Counted from the first letter of the stretch, positions 27,736 to 36,257 are shown. The stretch is DNA of 64,000 nucleotides from Anaerolineaceae bacterium (GCA_017417055.1 JAFPZX010000200.1:20087-84086), one strand, 5' to 3'. Program-made: numbers and translations. Notes: generated from the letters alone by a model not told the origin.

Positions 27736-28770
27736 ATGAACAAGAATCATCCCAGCGTTAGTGTTATTGTTCCGATTTACAGGATCAAACAAGAATATCT
27801 TGAACAATGTATTGAAAGTCTTGTTCTCCAGACTTATCAGGATATCGAAATTATCCTGATAGATGATGGGTCTCCTGATAATTGCGGAAAAATTTGTGAT
27901 TTATATGCGGAACGATATGCCGCGATTCGTGTTATTCATAAAGAAAATGAAGGCGTATCAGTTGCAAGGAATCTTGGCATTGATGTCTCGCAAGGTGAAT
28001 ATATCATGTTTGTAGATGCTGATGATTGGTTGGAAAGGGACTGCATTGAAACCGTTCTCAAAGAAATTCAGCTCAGAAAAGCAGAAGTATTGTATTTTCA
28101 AAGATGTAAAGAGGGTTTGATTAATCAAAGCTTTCCTCCGACAAAATCGAGATATCTCGATAACGCAGAGATTACTGATTTTCAAATTTGCGCTTTGTCA
28201 TCAAGACAGAGAGTAGATTTTGATCCAAAAGCACCTTGGGGTAAGATCATTCGAAGAGACTATTGTATTAAAAATCATATCTCTTTTCCTCCCGGGGTTA
28301 AAAAGGCGCAGGATGTAATCTTTAATCTGTATCTTCTTGAATATGCGGCGTCATTTTATTGTCTTGATTATGTTGGGTATCATCATCGTCTAAATCCCGG
28401 ATCGATTAATGTCCGATACAATCCTGAAATTCCTGATGCAATGGTTCAAGTTCTTAGCGAATGTGATAAATTTATTAACAAATTCCATAGTACAGAACAA
28501 TTGTTTTTGGAAGGTATGTGCTTTCGTTCTGTTATTCAATTAGGAACGATAGAGAAACTCTATACCTTACACAGCGAAAGTAATATGACATATGGCGAAA
28601 TAAAAAAGATTACACTCCAATATTGGGACAATGAATTCGTAAGAAAGTATATCAATTATTTTTCTTCTAAATTTTTTGATACATTCAAATATCGTTTTCG
28701 TTATTACATCGCAAAAAACAAACTTTTTCCCGTTTATTATTTTTATCGCATATATCTAAGGAAAAACTGA
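27736..28770 (+). CDS. GT2 family glycosyltransferase
   Basis: 344 residues, GT-A fold. VSVIVPIYRIKQEYLEQCIESL begins the domain, followed by IDDGSPD, the ENEGVSVARNLGI block and the DXD-like VDADDW (about residues 92-97). It adds one sugar with inversion. The C-terminal 120 residues are basic and aromatic, as in capsule GT2 enzymes. GAGG lies eight bases before the ATG. It is the last gene of the polysaccharide locus on this strand and is AT-rich like the GT4 gene. Neither flippase nor polymerase genes follow. Confidence 0.9.
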   Translation: MNKNHPSVSVIVPIYRIKQEYLEQCIESLVLQTYQDIEIILIDDGSPDNCGKICDLYAERYAAIRVIHKENEGVSVARNLGIDVSQGEYIMFVDADDWLERDCIETVLKEIQLRKAEVLYFQRCKEGLINQSFPPTKSRYLDNAEITDFQICALSSRQRVDFDPKAPWGKIIRRDYCIKNHISFPPGVKKAQDVIFNLYLLEYAASFYCLDYVGYHHRLNPGSINVRYNPEIPDAMVQVLSECDKFINKFHSTEQLFLEGMCFRSVIQLGTIEKLYTLHSESNMTYGEIKKITLQYWDNEFVRKYINYFSSKFFDTFKYRFRYYIAKNKLFPVYYFYRIYLRKN

Positions 28771-28817
28771 ATAATCCAACATGCCATAACAGTCACCAGG
28801 ATAATTGAATATAGGAG

Positions 28818-28886
28818 TTCGGACACAAAGTGCAGTTTTTTATGTTGGCTGTGCGGCAACAAAAAAGCAGACCTTGGTGTGCTTTT
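28818..28886. repeat. Dispersed palindromic repeat, family 3, divergent copy
   Basis: GACACAAAGTGCAGTTTTTT pairs with AAAAAAGC...GGTGTGC around a GTTG...CAAC stem. The inner part aligns with the repeats at 23153-23252 and 30968-31057, but the GTTCAG outer ends are missing. It follows the last glycosyltransferase gene and may act as its terminator. Confidence 0.55.
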
Positions 28887-28891
28887 AATTC

Positions 28892-28972
28892 ACAGTAATT
28901 GAGATTCGGGGACGGTTTTGTGTGAAGCGCAGAACAGACCACTCACTTCCACGGAAAATACCCAGTGTTTCA
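28892..28972 (+). repeat. Dispersed palindromic repeat, family 1, copy a
   Basis: TTCGGGGACGGTTTTG, GAAGCGCAGAACAGACC and a CAGTGTTT end. It is recognisably the same element as at 31818, 40054, 46351 and 55998. It sits between the converging GT2 and metal-ATPase genes. Confidence 0.8.
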
Positions 28973-29008
28973 TTAAATTCAATATAAAGCAGCACAGATT
29001 GAACAAAA

Positions 29009-29062
29009 ATGCCTCCCTGGGCATCACGATAAATACATTTATCGCGGTGCTTCGGGAGGCAT
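29009..29062 (-). terminator. Strong bidirectional hairpin after the metal ATPase gene
   Basis: ATGCCTCCC pairs with GGGAGGCAT, and inside this GCATCACGATAAA pairs with TTTATCGCGGTGC with one bulge. On the minus strand it follows the ATPase stop (29082) and is continued by TTTTGTTC. On the plus strand it could also stop transcripts from the polysaccharide locus. Confidence 0.85.
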
Positions 29063-29081
29063 TGTTTGCTTAATCTGTTTT

Positions 29082-30944
29082 TTATCGCAGGCAGCGCATG
29101 GCGTTCAATATTGCCAGGAAGGCGACGCCGACGTCGGCAAAAACAGCCAGCCACATGGAAGCCTGACCGAAAGCGGCCAACACCAGGACGATCAGCTTTA
29201 CCCCGATGGCGAAGATGATATTTTCACGGACGATCCGCAGGGTTTTGTTGGCAATGGCGAGCGCTTTGACGATATCGGAAGGTTTATCGTTCATCAGGAC
29301 GATGTCGGCTGCTTCAATCGCGGCATCTGATCCCATGGCGCCCATAGCGATGCCGACATCTGCACGGGTGAGCACCGGTGCGTCGTTGATGCCGTCGCCG
29401 ACGAATGCCAGTTTTTCGCTGCTGCTGCATTCGGAGAGCAGTTTTTCCACGATTTCTACTTTATTTTGCGGGAGCAGTTCCGCATAACATTCGTCTAACC
29501 CGAGTTGTGAAGCGACATCGGACGCAACGGTTTGTTTGTCTCCCGTCAGCATGACGGTCCTGCGAATACCGTTGTCCTTCAGTCCTCTGATTGCCTCAGC
29601 GGAGTCCGGTTTAATTGTGTCGGAAATCACGATATGCCCGGCATACAGTCCGTCAATAGCCACATGGATGATCGTCCCTGTCAGGTGGCACTCATGCGGG
29701 GTTACAGCATGGCTTCCCATCAATTTATTGTTTCCTGCAAGCACATGTTTCCCGTCAACGGTGGACGCGATGCCATGTCCGGAAATTTCCTCATTGGCTG
29801 TTATGCGGGTTAGATCAATGTCTTTCGTATAGGCATTTTTGATGGACTGTGCGATCGGGTGCGTGCTGAACGCTTCCGCATGTGCGGCATATTCCAGTAA
29901 TTCCGCTTCAGAGATCAAATCCGGATGAACGGCGGTGACGGTGAAGGTTCCGTTGGTGAGTGTGCCGGTCTTGTCAAAAACAATGGTTTTGACCTGAGCC
30001 AGCGCTTCAAGATAATTGCTGCCTTTGACCAAAATCCCTTTCCGGGAAGCTCCGCCGATGCCGCCGAAAAAACTGAGCGGTACGGAAATAACCAGGGCAC
30101 AAGGGCAGGAAACCACCAGGAAAATCAGCGCCCGGTTGATCCAGACGGACCATTGCTGATGGAAAAGCAGCGGTGGGATGATGGCCAAGAGGATTGCTGA
30201 AATAACGACAACAGGCGTATAAACCGCGGCGAATTTGGTGATGAATTTTTCCGAGTGGGATTTTTTGTCGGAGGCATTTTCGACCAGTTCCAGTATGCGG
30301 GCGACGGTTGATTCGCCGTAAGGTTTTGTGACGCGCACTTTCAGCAGCCCGTTCAGGTTGACCGAACCGGAATAGATATCCTGATCAGGACCGATGCTTT
30401 GCGGGACAGATTCTCCGGTAAGCGCAGCTGTATCCAGACGGGATTCCCCTTCGATCACGGTGCCGTCCAGTGGGACGCGTTCACCGGGTTTGATGAGGAT
30501 GATTTCACCGGGTTCTACTTCTTCTGGGTCGACCTCTTCAATCTCTTCACCGCGGACTACATTGGCGACGTCCGGCCGCAGGTCCATCATGGCGGAGATT
30601 GATTCGCGGGATTTCCCGACGGCATAATCTTCAAATAACTCGCCGACCTGGTAGAAAAGCATTACCGCGACGGCTTCTTTATAATCCCGTAGCGCAATGG
30701 CGCCCAGAGAGGCGATTGCCATCAGAAAGTTTTCATCAAAAACCTGACCGTTGCGGATGTTGCGGGCAGCTTTGAGCAGTACATTCCAGGCGATGATCAG
30801 ATAGGCAGCGAGGTAAAAAATGACACGGATGATTTCTGCTGCTTTGCTGGGAAATACTTTGTCGAACGGGAAAACCAGTGCGAAGACAAAAAGCCCTGCG
30901 CTGATCAAAATCAGACGAAGACGACGTTTTTGACTCTTGCTCAT
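29082..30944 (-). CDS. Heavy-metal (Zn/Cd/Pb) P1B-type ATPase
   Basis: 620 residues. It exports Zn2+, Cd2+ or Pb2+ at the expense of ATP. The metal-site helix contains CPC (VVSCPCALVISVP), the phosphorylation motif is DKTGTLTNG, and the hinge is GDGINDAPVLTRADVGIAMG. TGES of the actuator domain and an HP-type motif (AFSTHPIAQ) are present. There is no N-terminal heavy-metal-associated domain; that domain is a separate small protein upstream. It is the last gene of an operon with the small protein and an ArsR/SmtB repressor. A palindromic repeat lies in the 120-base gap before it. Confidence 0.93.
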   Translation of the reverse strand: MSKSQKRRLRLILISAGLFVFALVFPFDKVFPSKAAEIIRVIFYLAAYLIIAWNVLLKAARNIRNGQVFDENFLMAIASLGAIALRDYKEAVAVMLFYQVGELFEDYAVGKSRESISAMMDLRPDVANVVRGEEIEEVDPEEVEPGEIILIKPGERVPLDGTVIEGESRLDTAALTGESVPQSIGPDQDIYSGSVNLNGLLKVRVTKPYGESTVARILELVENASDKKSHSEKFITKFAAVYTPVVVISAILLAIIPPLLFHQQWSVWINRALIFLVVSCPCALVISVPLSFFGGIGGASRKGILVKGSNYLEALAQVKTIVFDKTGTLTNGTFTVTAVHPDLISEAELLEYAAHAEAFSTHPIAQSIKNAYTKDIDLTRITANEEISGHGIASTVDGKHVLAGNNKLMGSHAVTPHECHLTGTIIHVAIDGLYAGHIVISDTIKPDSAEAIRGLKDNGIRRTVMLTGDKQTVASDVASQLGLDECYAELLPQNKVEIVEKLLSECSSSEKLAFVGDGINDAPVLTRADVGIAMGAMGSDAAIEAADIVLMNDKPSDIVKALAIANKTLRIVRENIIFAIGVKLIVLVLAAFGQASMWLAVFADVGVAFLAILNAMRCLR

Positions 30945-30967
30945 ACAGCCTCGAATTTTGTTTATTG

Positions 30968-31057
30968 GTAACTGTTCAGTACCGAGTCAAAGTGCCCTGT
31001 TTTCGTTGACTCAGCATTGAGTCATCAGAACAGGTTGCTTTGACTCATTCTGAATAC
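30968..31057. repeat. Dispersed palindromic repeat, family 3, copy 3
   Basis: Nearly perfect nested stems: GAGTCAAAG pairs with CTTTGACTC, CCTGTT with AACAGG, and TGACTCA with TGAGTCA at the tip. The ends GTAACTGTTCAG and TTCTGAATA match the copy at 23153-23252. It lies inside the metal-efflux operon, between the small metal-binding protein gene and the ATPase gene. Confidence 0.8.
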
Positions 31058-31063
31058 TTACAT

Positions 31064-31285
31064 TCATTTGAAGATCACTTCACAATCGGGTTCAACTTTG
31101 GAAATCACTTTGACGACTTCCTTCATCAGCGCATCAAAATCTTCCACGTCTGATTCGATCGTCATCTTCTGCATCATGAAATTGACGGATGCGTTGGTGA
31201 CGCCCGGGATTTTTTTGATGTTGTTTTCCATTTTTGCCGCGCAGTTCGCGCAATCCAGATCTTTGAGTTTAAAAACCTTTTTCAT
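31064..31285 (-). CDS. Free-standing heavy-metal-associated (HMA) domain protein
   Basis: 73 residues, a complete ferredoxin-like HMA domain with the CxxC metal motif at Cys12-Cys15 (DLDCANCAAKME). It probably carries metal to, or acts as a detached N-terminal domain of, the ATPase encoded downstream, which lacks its own. It lies nine bases after the repressor gene on the same strand. The soluble, very short form resembles CopZ, but the operon context and the partner ATPase point to zinc or cadmium rather than copper. Confidence 0.9.
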   Translation of the reverse strand: MKKVFKLKDLDCANCAAKMENNIKKIPGVTNASVNFMMQKMTIESDVEDFDALMKEVVKVISKVEPDCEVIFK

Positions 31286-31294
31286 GATGTACTC

Positions 31295-31657
31295 CTATTC
31301 TGTAATATGTTCCATTCCCATGGCGATGATCGTTTTGACGTGATCGTCGGCCAGAGAGTAATAAACAATTTTCCCGTCGCGGCGTGACTTGACCAGGCGG
31401 CTTTGTTTGAGGATCCGCAGCTGATGAGATACGGCAGATTGTGTGGCATTCAGCGCTGCGGTGATGTCTGCGACACACATTTCATCGGCAATCAGCAGGG
31501 AAAGGATGCGGATGCGGGTCGTGTCGCTGAAGTTCTTGAAAAGGTCCGCCAGGTCAGCCAGGTATTCTTCTGCCGGCTGCTGTGCAAGCGCCTTTTTTAC
31601 GACTTCTTCGTGAATAACACCTTCGCCTGTGATTTCGATTTCGTTCTCTGATTTCAT
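31295..31657 (-). CDS. ArsR/SmtB-family zinc-responsive repressor
   Basis: 120 residues from ATG 31657, which has GAGG about seven bases upstream; a TTG further up would swallow that site. It is a winged-helix repressor with recognition helix TQSAVSHQLRILKQ. The C-terminal helix contains Asp104, His106, His117 and Glu120, the exact D-x-H-x10-H-x2-E spacing of the SmtB/CzrA alpha-5 zinc site. Cys61 lies in the DEMCVADI motif. Zinc binding should release it from DNA. Its own promoter contains an SmtB-like operator (31671-31690), so the operon is self-repressed. Cadmium or lead sensing is less likely because the N-terminal CadC cysteines are absent. Confidence 0.92.
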   Translation of the reverse strand: MKSENEIEITGEGVIHEEVVKKALAQQPAEEYLADLADLFKNFSDTTRIRILSLLIADEMCVADITAALNATQSAVSHQLRILKQSRLVKSRRDGKIVYYSLADDHVKTIIAMGMEHITE

Positions 31658-31670
31658 ATCAACCTCGCAA

Positions 31671-31690
31671 CATATGAACAATTATTCATA
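31671..31690. promoter_or_regulatory. SmtB-type operator
   Basis: CATATGAACAATTATTCATA: two half-sites, TGAACA and TATTCA, separated by two bases, with one mismatch from a perfect palindrome. This is very close to the cyanobacterial smt operator (from memory: TGAACA-GT-TATTCA). It lies between the -10 box and the repressor start codon. Confidence 0.75.
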
Positions 31691-31718
31691 AGTATAAGCG
31701 CATTTATATTTTTGTCAA
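31691..31718 (-). promoter_or_regulatory. Promoter of the metal-efflux operon
   Basis: On the minus strand TTGACA (31713-31718) and TATACT (31691-31696) are separated by 16 bases. The -35 box is perfect and the -10 box is a good match. The operator directly adjoins the -10, so a bound repressor would block transcription start. Confidence 0.75.
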
Positions 31719-31817
31719 TAAATCCGGATATTTTCTGATTAATCCAAACTTGCCTTTCGCAGCTTTACCATTAATGAATGTTCCTTGTGAAAACAGGGGA
31801 CAATGTTTTGGATGCAA

Positions 31818-31902
31818 GTAATGAATAATTGAAATTCGGGAACAGTTTTGCGCATGGCGCAGGACTGTCCTCTCGCCTTCAACGGAGTTAATCAGCGTTT
31901 TC
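31818..31902 (+). repeat. Dispersed palindromic repeat, family 1, copy b
   Basis: TTCGGGAACAGTTTTGCGC and GCGCAGGACTGTCCTC form the central hairpin, and the end reads TTAATCAGCGTTTT. It lies between the divergently transcribed efflux operon and hydrogenase operon. The rest of the 31719-32078 gap holds only the hydrogenase promoter. Confidence 0.8.
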
Positions 31903-32010
31903 CAAGGAGATAAATGACAGTAAGGGTATGCTCTATGGCTGGCAGCAGCAATTTGTAATTCACGAAAAGTACTTATTGATAAACACTTATTCTTTTTATG
32001 AATTTGGGTG

Positions 32011-32016
32011 TATAAT
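32011..32016 (+). promoter_or_regulatory. -10 box of the hydrogenase operon
   Basis: A perfect TATAAT, preceded by GTG, about 63 bases before the first gene. The -35 region is poor (T-rich), so an activator or an alternative contact may help. Confidence 0.45.
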
Positions 32017-32078
32017 ATCAAAGTGTGTAATACGAAATTATTTTTCGTTTATTAGAGAAGAAATGGAGAATGGTGTTT

Positions 32079-32570
32079 ATGGCCAAACTAAGCGAAAGTG
32101 CTGTACAGACTATCACTGAGATTTGTCATCGTTATGACGACGAAAATACGCCACTGATGATGATCCTGAGTGATATTCAGAACGAATACGGTTACATTCC
32201 TTTGGAAGTCCAGGAAATCGTTTCAAAAGAAACAAACATTTCCGTTGCGGAAATCTATGGTGTTGTGACGTTTTATTCGTTCTTCTCATTGACTCCCAAG
32301 GGCAAATATGTCATTGGGTGCTGCCTCGGTACTGCGTGTTATGTGAAGGGTGCACAGCAGGTTATCGATAAATTTGAAGAACTCCTCAAAATCAAACCGG
32401 GTGAAACATCTGAAGACGGGCTCTTTACGCTTGATGCGCTTCGCTGCATTGGTGCCTGCGGCATCGCTCCGGCAGTGAGCATTAACGGAACAGTCTATCC
32501 CAAGATGAGTGTTGATAAGGTCCCCGCTGTTATTGCCGAATATAAGGCGAAGGAAGGAATCCCAGCATGA
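32079..32570 (+). CDS. hydC: Electron-bifurcating [FeFe]-hydrogenase, NuoE-like subunit
   Basis: 163 residues from ATG 32079; an in-frame ATG at 32070 is too close to the GGAG site. It is a thioredoxin-like [2Fe-2S] protein of the NuoE/HydC family, with cluster ligands Cys82, Cys87, Cys123 and Cys127 (CLGTAC...CIGAC). In the HydABC complex it takes part in electron transfer around the flavin subunit. The stop overlaps the next ATG by four bases. Its gene, hydB and hydA form one operon, so the product is a soluble NAD- and ferredoxin-linked hydrogenase rather than complex I. Confidence 0.93.
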   Translation: MAKLSESAVQTITEICHRYDDENTPLMMILSDIQNEYGYIPLEVQEIVSKETNISVAEIYGVVTFYSFFSLTPKGKYVIGCCLGTACYVKGAQQVIDKFEELLKIKPGETSEDGLFTLDALRCIGACGIAPAVSINGTVYPKMSVDKVPAVIAEYKAKEGIPA

Positions 32571-34453
32571 AAATCACTTCGGTTGAAAGCCTGAATGAAA
32601 AAATCGAAGCCTGTACCAAGGCTCTCGATGAAAAAATCAAAGGTCTTGACGGCAAGCGTCATATCGTTCTTTGCGGTGGTACCGGTTGTCTGAGCAGCCA
32701 TTCCGACAAGATCAAGGAAAAGTTTGAAGAAATCCTCGAAGCCCGCGGTTTAACAGACAAAGCTACCGTCAATATCGTCGGCTGTTTTGGTTTCTGCTCC
32801 CAGGGTCCTTTTGTAAAAATTTATCCGGAAGATACACTGTATCGTCTGGTAAAAATTGAAGATGTTGAAGAGATCGTCGAGAAAGATATTGTCGGCGGTG
32901 AAGTTGTCGAACGTCTGCTTTATGTTGATCCTGCCACCCATGAAAAGGTCATCAAACAGGACAACATCAACTTCTACAAAAAACAGAAGCGCATTGCCCT
33001 CCATGGCTGTGGTGTCATCAATCCGGAAGACATCAATGAAGCATTGGGCGATGGCGGCTACCAGGGCCTGCGCCGTGCATTGAGCATGGACCCGCAGGAA
33101 GTGATCGATGAAGTTCTGGCATCCGGCCTTCGCGGCCGCGGCGGTGCAGGCTTCCCGACCGGCCGCAAATGGCAGTTCGCGAAAAACGTTGAAAGTGAAG
33201 ACAAATACATCGTCTGCAACGGCGATGAAGGCGACCCGGGTGCCTTTATGGATCGTTCCATTCTGGAAGGAAATCCGCTGGCTGTCATTGAAGGTATGGT
33301 GATCGCCGGTTACGCTTTCGGTGCTCACAACGGTTACTTCTATGTCCGTGCTGAATACCCGATTGCAGTCAAACGTCTGCGCATCGCGATCAAAGAAGCG
33401 GAAGAAATCGGCTTGCTTGGTGACAACATCTTCGGTTCCGGTTTCAGCTTCCGCTGCCACCTGCGTCTCGGCGCCGGTGCCTTTGTCTGCGGTGAAGAAA
33501 CTGCTCTGCTGAATTCCATTCAGGGCAAACGCGGTATGCCGCGGCCTCGTCCGCCGTTCCCGGCTGTTAAAGGTCTGTGGGATAAGCCGACCTGCGTGAA
33601 CAATGTGGAAACACTCGCTTGTGTTCCGTACATTCTCCGCAACGGCGCTGCTGAATTCGCTTCCGTAGGTACCGAAAAATCCAAGGGTACAAAAGTGTTC
33701 GCGCTCGGCGGTAAGGTCAACAACGTCGGTTTGGTTGAAGTCCCGATGGGCACCACCCTCCGCGAACTGATCTACGATATCGGCGGCGGAATTCCGAACG
33801 ACAAAAAATTCAAAGCCATTCAGACCGGCGGTCCTTCCGGCGGCTGCTTGACCGAAGAATATCTGGATGAACCGATCGACTTCGATAACCTGGTTGCCAA
33901 GGGTTCCATGATGGGTTCCGGCGGCGCCATCGTTATGGATGAAGACAACTGTATGGTTGACGTCGCGAAATTCTATATGGAATTCATCTGCGACGAATCC
34001 TGCGGTAAATGTACTCCCTGCCGTATCGGTACCAAACGCATGCTTGAGATTCTAACCCGCATTTGCGAAGGCAAGGGTACCATGCATGACCTGGAAGAAC
34101 TGGAAGAACTCAGCCAGACGGTGAAAGCCAACTCTCTGTGCGCTCTTGGTCAGACTTCCGCGAACCCGATCAATTCCACGCTGACCCATTTCAAAGATGA
34201 ATACCTCGCCCACATCAATGACAAGACCTGCCCGGCTCATGTCTGCAAGAAACTGATGAAATACGAGATCGATCCTGAAAAGTGTATCGGCTGCGGTATG
34301 TGCGCAAAGGGCTGCCCGGCGAACTGCATCACCAGAACAGACTACATCGCTCCGAAGCATAAGCTTGCTTCTATGCAGATCGATTCGTCTGCCTGTGTCA
34401 AGTGCGGTGCCTGTATGGCGACCTGTAAGTTCGGTGCGATCAGCAAGAAATAA
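32567..34453 (+). CDS. hydB: Electron-bifurcating [FeFe]-hydrogenase, NuoF-like flavin subunit
   Basis: 628 residues, longer than NuoF because of extra domains at both ends. Residues 30-90 form a thioredoxin-like [2Fe-2S] domain (Cys36, Cys41, Cys73, Cys77). The FMN/NADH region has GLRGRGGAGFPTG and NGDEGDPGAFMDR (about 185-225). A [4Fe-4S] site follows, with CGKCTPCRIGT. The last 70 residues carry two ferredoxin-type clusters (CIGCGMCAKGCP, CVKCGACMATC). It oxidises or reduces NAD(H) and splits or joins electrons between NAD and ferredoxin. The four-base overlap with hydC indicates coupling. Confidence 0.95.
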   Translation: MKITSVESLNEKIEACTKALDEKIKGLDGKRHIVLCGGTGCLSSHSDKIKEKFEEILEARGLTDKATVNIVGCFGFCSQGPFVKIYPEDTLYRLVKIEDVEEIVEKDIVGGEVVERLLYVDPATHEKVIKQDNINFYKKQKRIALHGCGVINPEDINEALGDGGYQGLRRALSMDPQEVIDEVLASGLRGRGGAGFPTGRKWQFAKNVESEDKYIVCNGDEGDPGAFMDRSILEGNPLAVIEGMVIAGYAFGAHNGYFYVRAEYPIAVKRLRIAIKEAEEIGLLGDNIFGSGFSFRCHLRLGAGAFVCGEETALLNSIQGKRGMPRPRPPFPAVKGLWDKPTCVNNVETLACVPYILRNGAAEFASVGTEKSKGTKVFALGGKVNNVGLVEVPMGTTLRELIYDIGGGIPNDKKFKAIQTGGPSGGCLTEEYLDEPIDFDNLVAKGSMMGSGGAIVMDEDNCMVDVAKFYMEFICDESCGKCTPCRIGTKRMLEILTRICEGKGTMHDLEELEELSQTVKANSLCALGQTSANPINSTLTHFKDEYLAHINDKTCPAHVCKKLMKYEIDPEKCIGCGMCAKGCPANCITRTDYIAPKHKLASMQIDSSACVKCGACMATCKFGAISKK

Positions 34454-34467
34454 GAGGGAGGATATTC

Positions 34468-36237
34468 ATGTCATTAGTCAATATTAAGATCGAAGGCCAA
34501 CCCTATCAGGTGGAAGCCGGTCTTACCATTCTTGAAGCTGCGAAAAAATGCGGTTATGAAATTCCCTCTTTGTGCGCGTTCAATCATGGCGAATGCAACC
34601 AGGGTTCCTGCCGTGTCTGTCTCGTTGAGGCGACCGGTGCCCGCGGCCTCGTAGCCAGCTGTGTTTATCCTGTGAACGAAGGTATGGAAATCCGCATTTC
34701 CACTCCTTCCGCTACACAGGCACGAAGACGCAGTGTTGAACTGCTTCTTTCCAACCATAATGTGAACTGCCAGCAGTGCGGCAAAAATGGCCATTGTGAA
34801 CTGCTGCATGTTGCCCAGCTTGTCGGTGCCCGCGAAGGTGCTTACAAGGGTGTAAAATCCGAAACCATCATCGATGAACTGGCTCCGGCACTGGTCCGTG
34901 ATACATCCAAATGTATCCTCTGCGGCCGCTGCATTGCCCGCTGTTCCAACGCTCACGGTCTCGGCATTCTCGGTTTTGAAAACCGCGGATTCAAGACTTT
35001 CGTCTCCCCTGCACAGAATCGCAGCTTCGCCAATTCTCCGTGTATCCAGTGCGGTCAGTGTGTCAACGTCTGCCCGACCGGCGCTCTGATGGAAAAATCC
35101 GAAATCGACAAGGTCGATGCCGCTGTGAAAGCCGGCAAGCACGTTGTCTGCCAGGTCGCTCCGGCAGTCCGCGCCGCGATCGGTGAAGAATTCGGCTACA
35201 AGATCGGTACTCCGACCACCGGCAAGATGATCGCCGCCCTGCGCCGCCTTGGATTTGAACGCATCTATGATGTCAACTTCGGCGCCGACCTGACCATCAT
35301 GGAGGAAGGAACCGAACTGCTGCACCGTCTGACCAACAACGGTGTGCTGCCGATGATCACTTCCTGCTCTCCTGGCTGGATCAATTACGCGGAATATAAC
35401 TACGGCGATCAGCTGGATCACCTTTCCAGCTGCAAATCCCCGCATCAGATGCAGGGTGCCATTATCAAGTCCTACTGGGCTGAACAACACGATTACGATC
35501 CGAAGGATGTCTTCGTTGTTTCCGTTATGCCTTGTATCGCCAAGAAGTTTGAAAAAGAACGCGAACAGGAAAAGGTCAACGATATTCCGGATGTGGATGC
35601 CGTTATCACCACCCGCGAACTTGCAAAGATGATCAAGCGCTCCGGTATCATCTACAACCGTCTGCCCGATGAAGACTGGGATCAGGACATCATGGGTGAC
35701 TACTCCGGCGCCGGTGTGATCTTTGGTGTGACCGGCGGCGTGATGGAAGCTGCACTGCGTACCGTTTACTTCAAGCTGACCGGCAAAGAATACGACAAGA
35801 TCGAATTCACCGAAGTCCGCGGCCACGATGCGGGAATCCGCGAAGCTGCTATCGACATCAACGGAACCGTTGTGAATGTCGCGATTGCTTCCGGCATGAA
35901 ATCCGCCAAGGTTCTGCTGGATGAGATCCGCAATGGTACCTCCAAGTATCAGTTCATTGAAATTATGGGCTGCCCGGGCGGTTGTATCAATGGCGGCGGA
36001 CAGCCGTATGTCCGTCCGTGCTTCCTGCCCAATGAGGAAGATGACATCCTGGATACCTACAAGGAAAAGCGTGCGAAAGCCCTGTATTCCGAAGATGAAC
36101 GCCAGGTCGTCCGTCAGTCTCACAACAATCCGCAGATCGTTGAGCTGTATGAAAAGTTCCTCGGTGAACCGAATTCCCATAAATCACACGAACTGCTGCA
36201 TACCAGCTATGCTGCACGTGTAGGTTTCAACGATTAA
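34468..36237 (+). CDS. hydA: [FeFe]-hydrogenase catalytic subunit
   Basis: 589 residues. Domains in order: an N-terminal [2Fe-2S] ferredoxin (about 1-75), a His-Cys3 [4Fe-4S] site (HNVNCQQCGKNGHC), two [4Fe-4S] clusters (CILCGRCIARC, CIQCGQCVNVCP) and the H-cluster domain. The three H-cluster signatures are TSCSPGW, MPCIAKK and MGCPGGCINGGGQP; all four cysteines that bind the active-site cluster are there. It makes or consumes H2, here coupled to NADH and ferredoxin through HydB and HydC. GGGAGG lies seven bases before the ATG. HydE, HydF and HydG, needed to build the H-cluster, are not in the window. A terminator follows. Confidence 0.97.
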   Translation: MSLVNIKIEGQPYQVEAGLTILEAAKKCGYEIPSLCAFNHGECNQGSCRVCLVEATGARGLVASCVYPVNEGMEIRISTPSATQARRRSVELLLSNHNVNCQQCGKNGHCELLHVAQLVGAREGAYKGVKSETIIDELAPALVRDTSKCILCGRCIARCSNAHGLGILGFENRGFKTFVSPAQNRSFANSPCIQCGQCVNVCPTGALMEKSEIDKVDAAVKAGKHVVCQVAPAVRAAIGEEFGYKIGTPTTGKMIAALRRLGFERIYDVNFGADLTIMEEGTELLHRLTNNGVLPMITSCSPGWINYAEYNYGDQLDHLSSCKSPHQMQGAIIKSYWAEQHDYDPKDVFVVSVMPCIAKKFEKEREQEKVNDIPDVDAVITTRELAKMIKRSGIIYNRLPDEDWDQDIMGDYSGAGVIFGVTGGVMEAALRTVYFKLTGKEYDKIEFTEVRGHDAGIREAAIDINGTVVNVAIASGMKSAKVLLDEIRNGTSKYQFIEIMGCPGGCINGGGQPYVRPCFLPNEEDDILDTYKEKRAKALYSEDERQVVRQSHNNPQIVELYEKFLGEPNSHKSHELLHTSYAARVGFND

Positions 36238-36257
36238 TTCCAATATATTTATTAATA

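Noticed and set aside
34474-36180. A 568-codon open frame on the minus strand opposite hydA
   Set aside because: It exactly mirrors hydA, whose cluster motifs are all intact. The antisense sequence shows no recognisable domain and has no promoter or ribosome-binding site.
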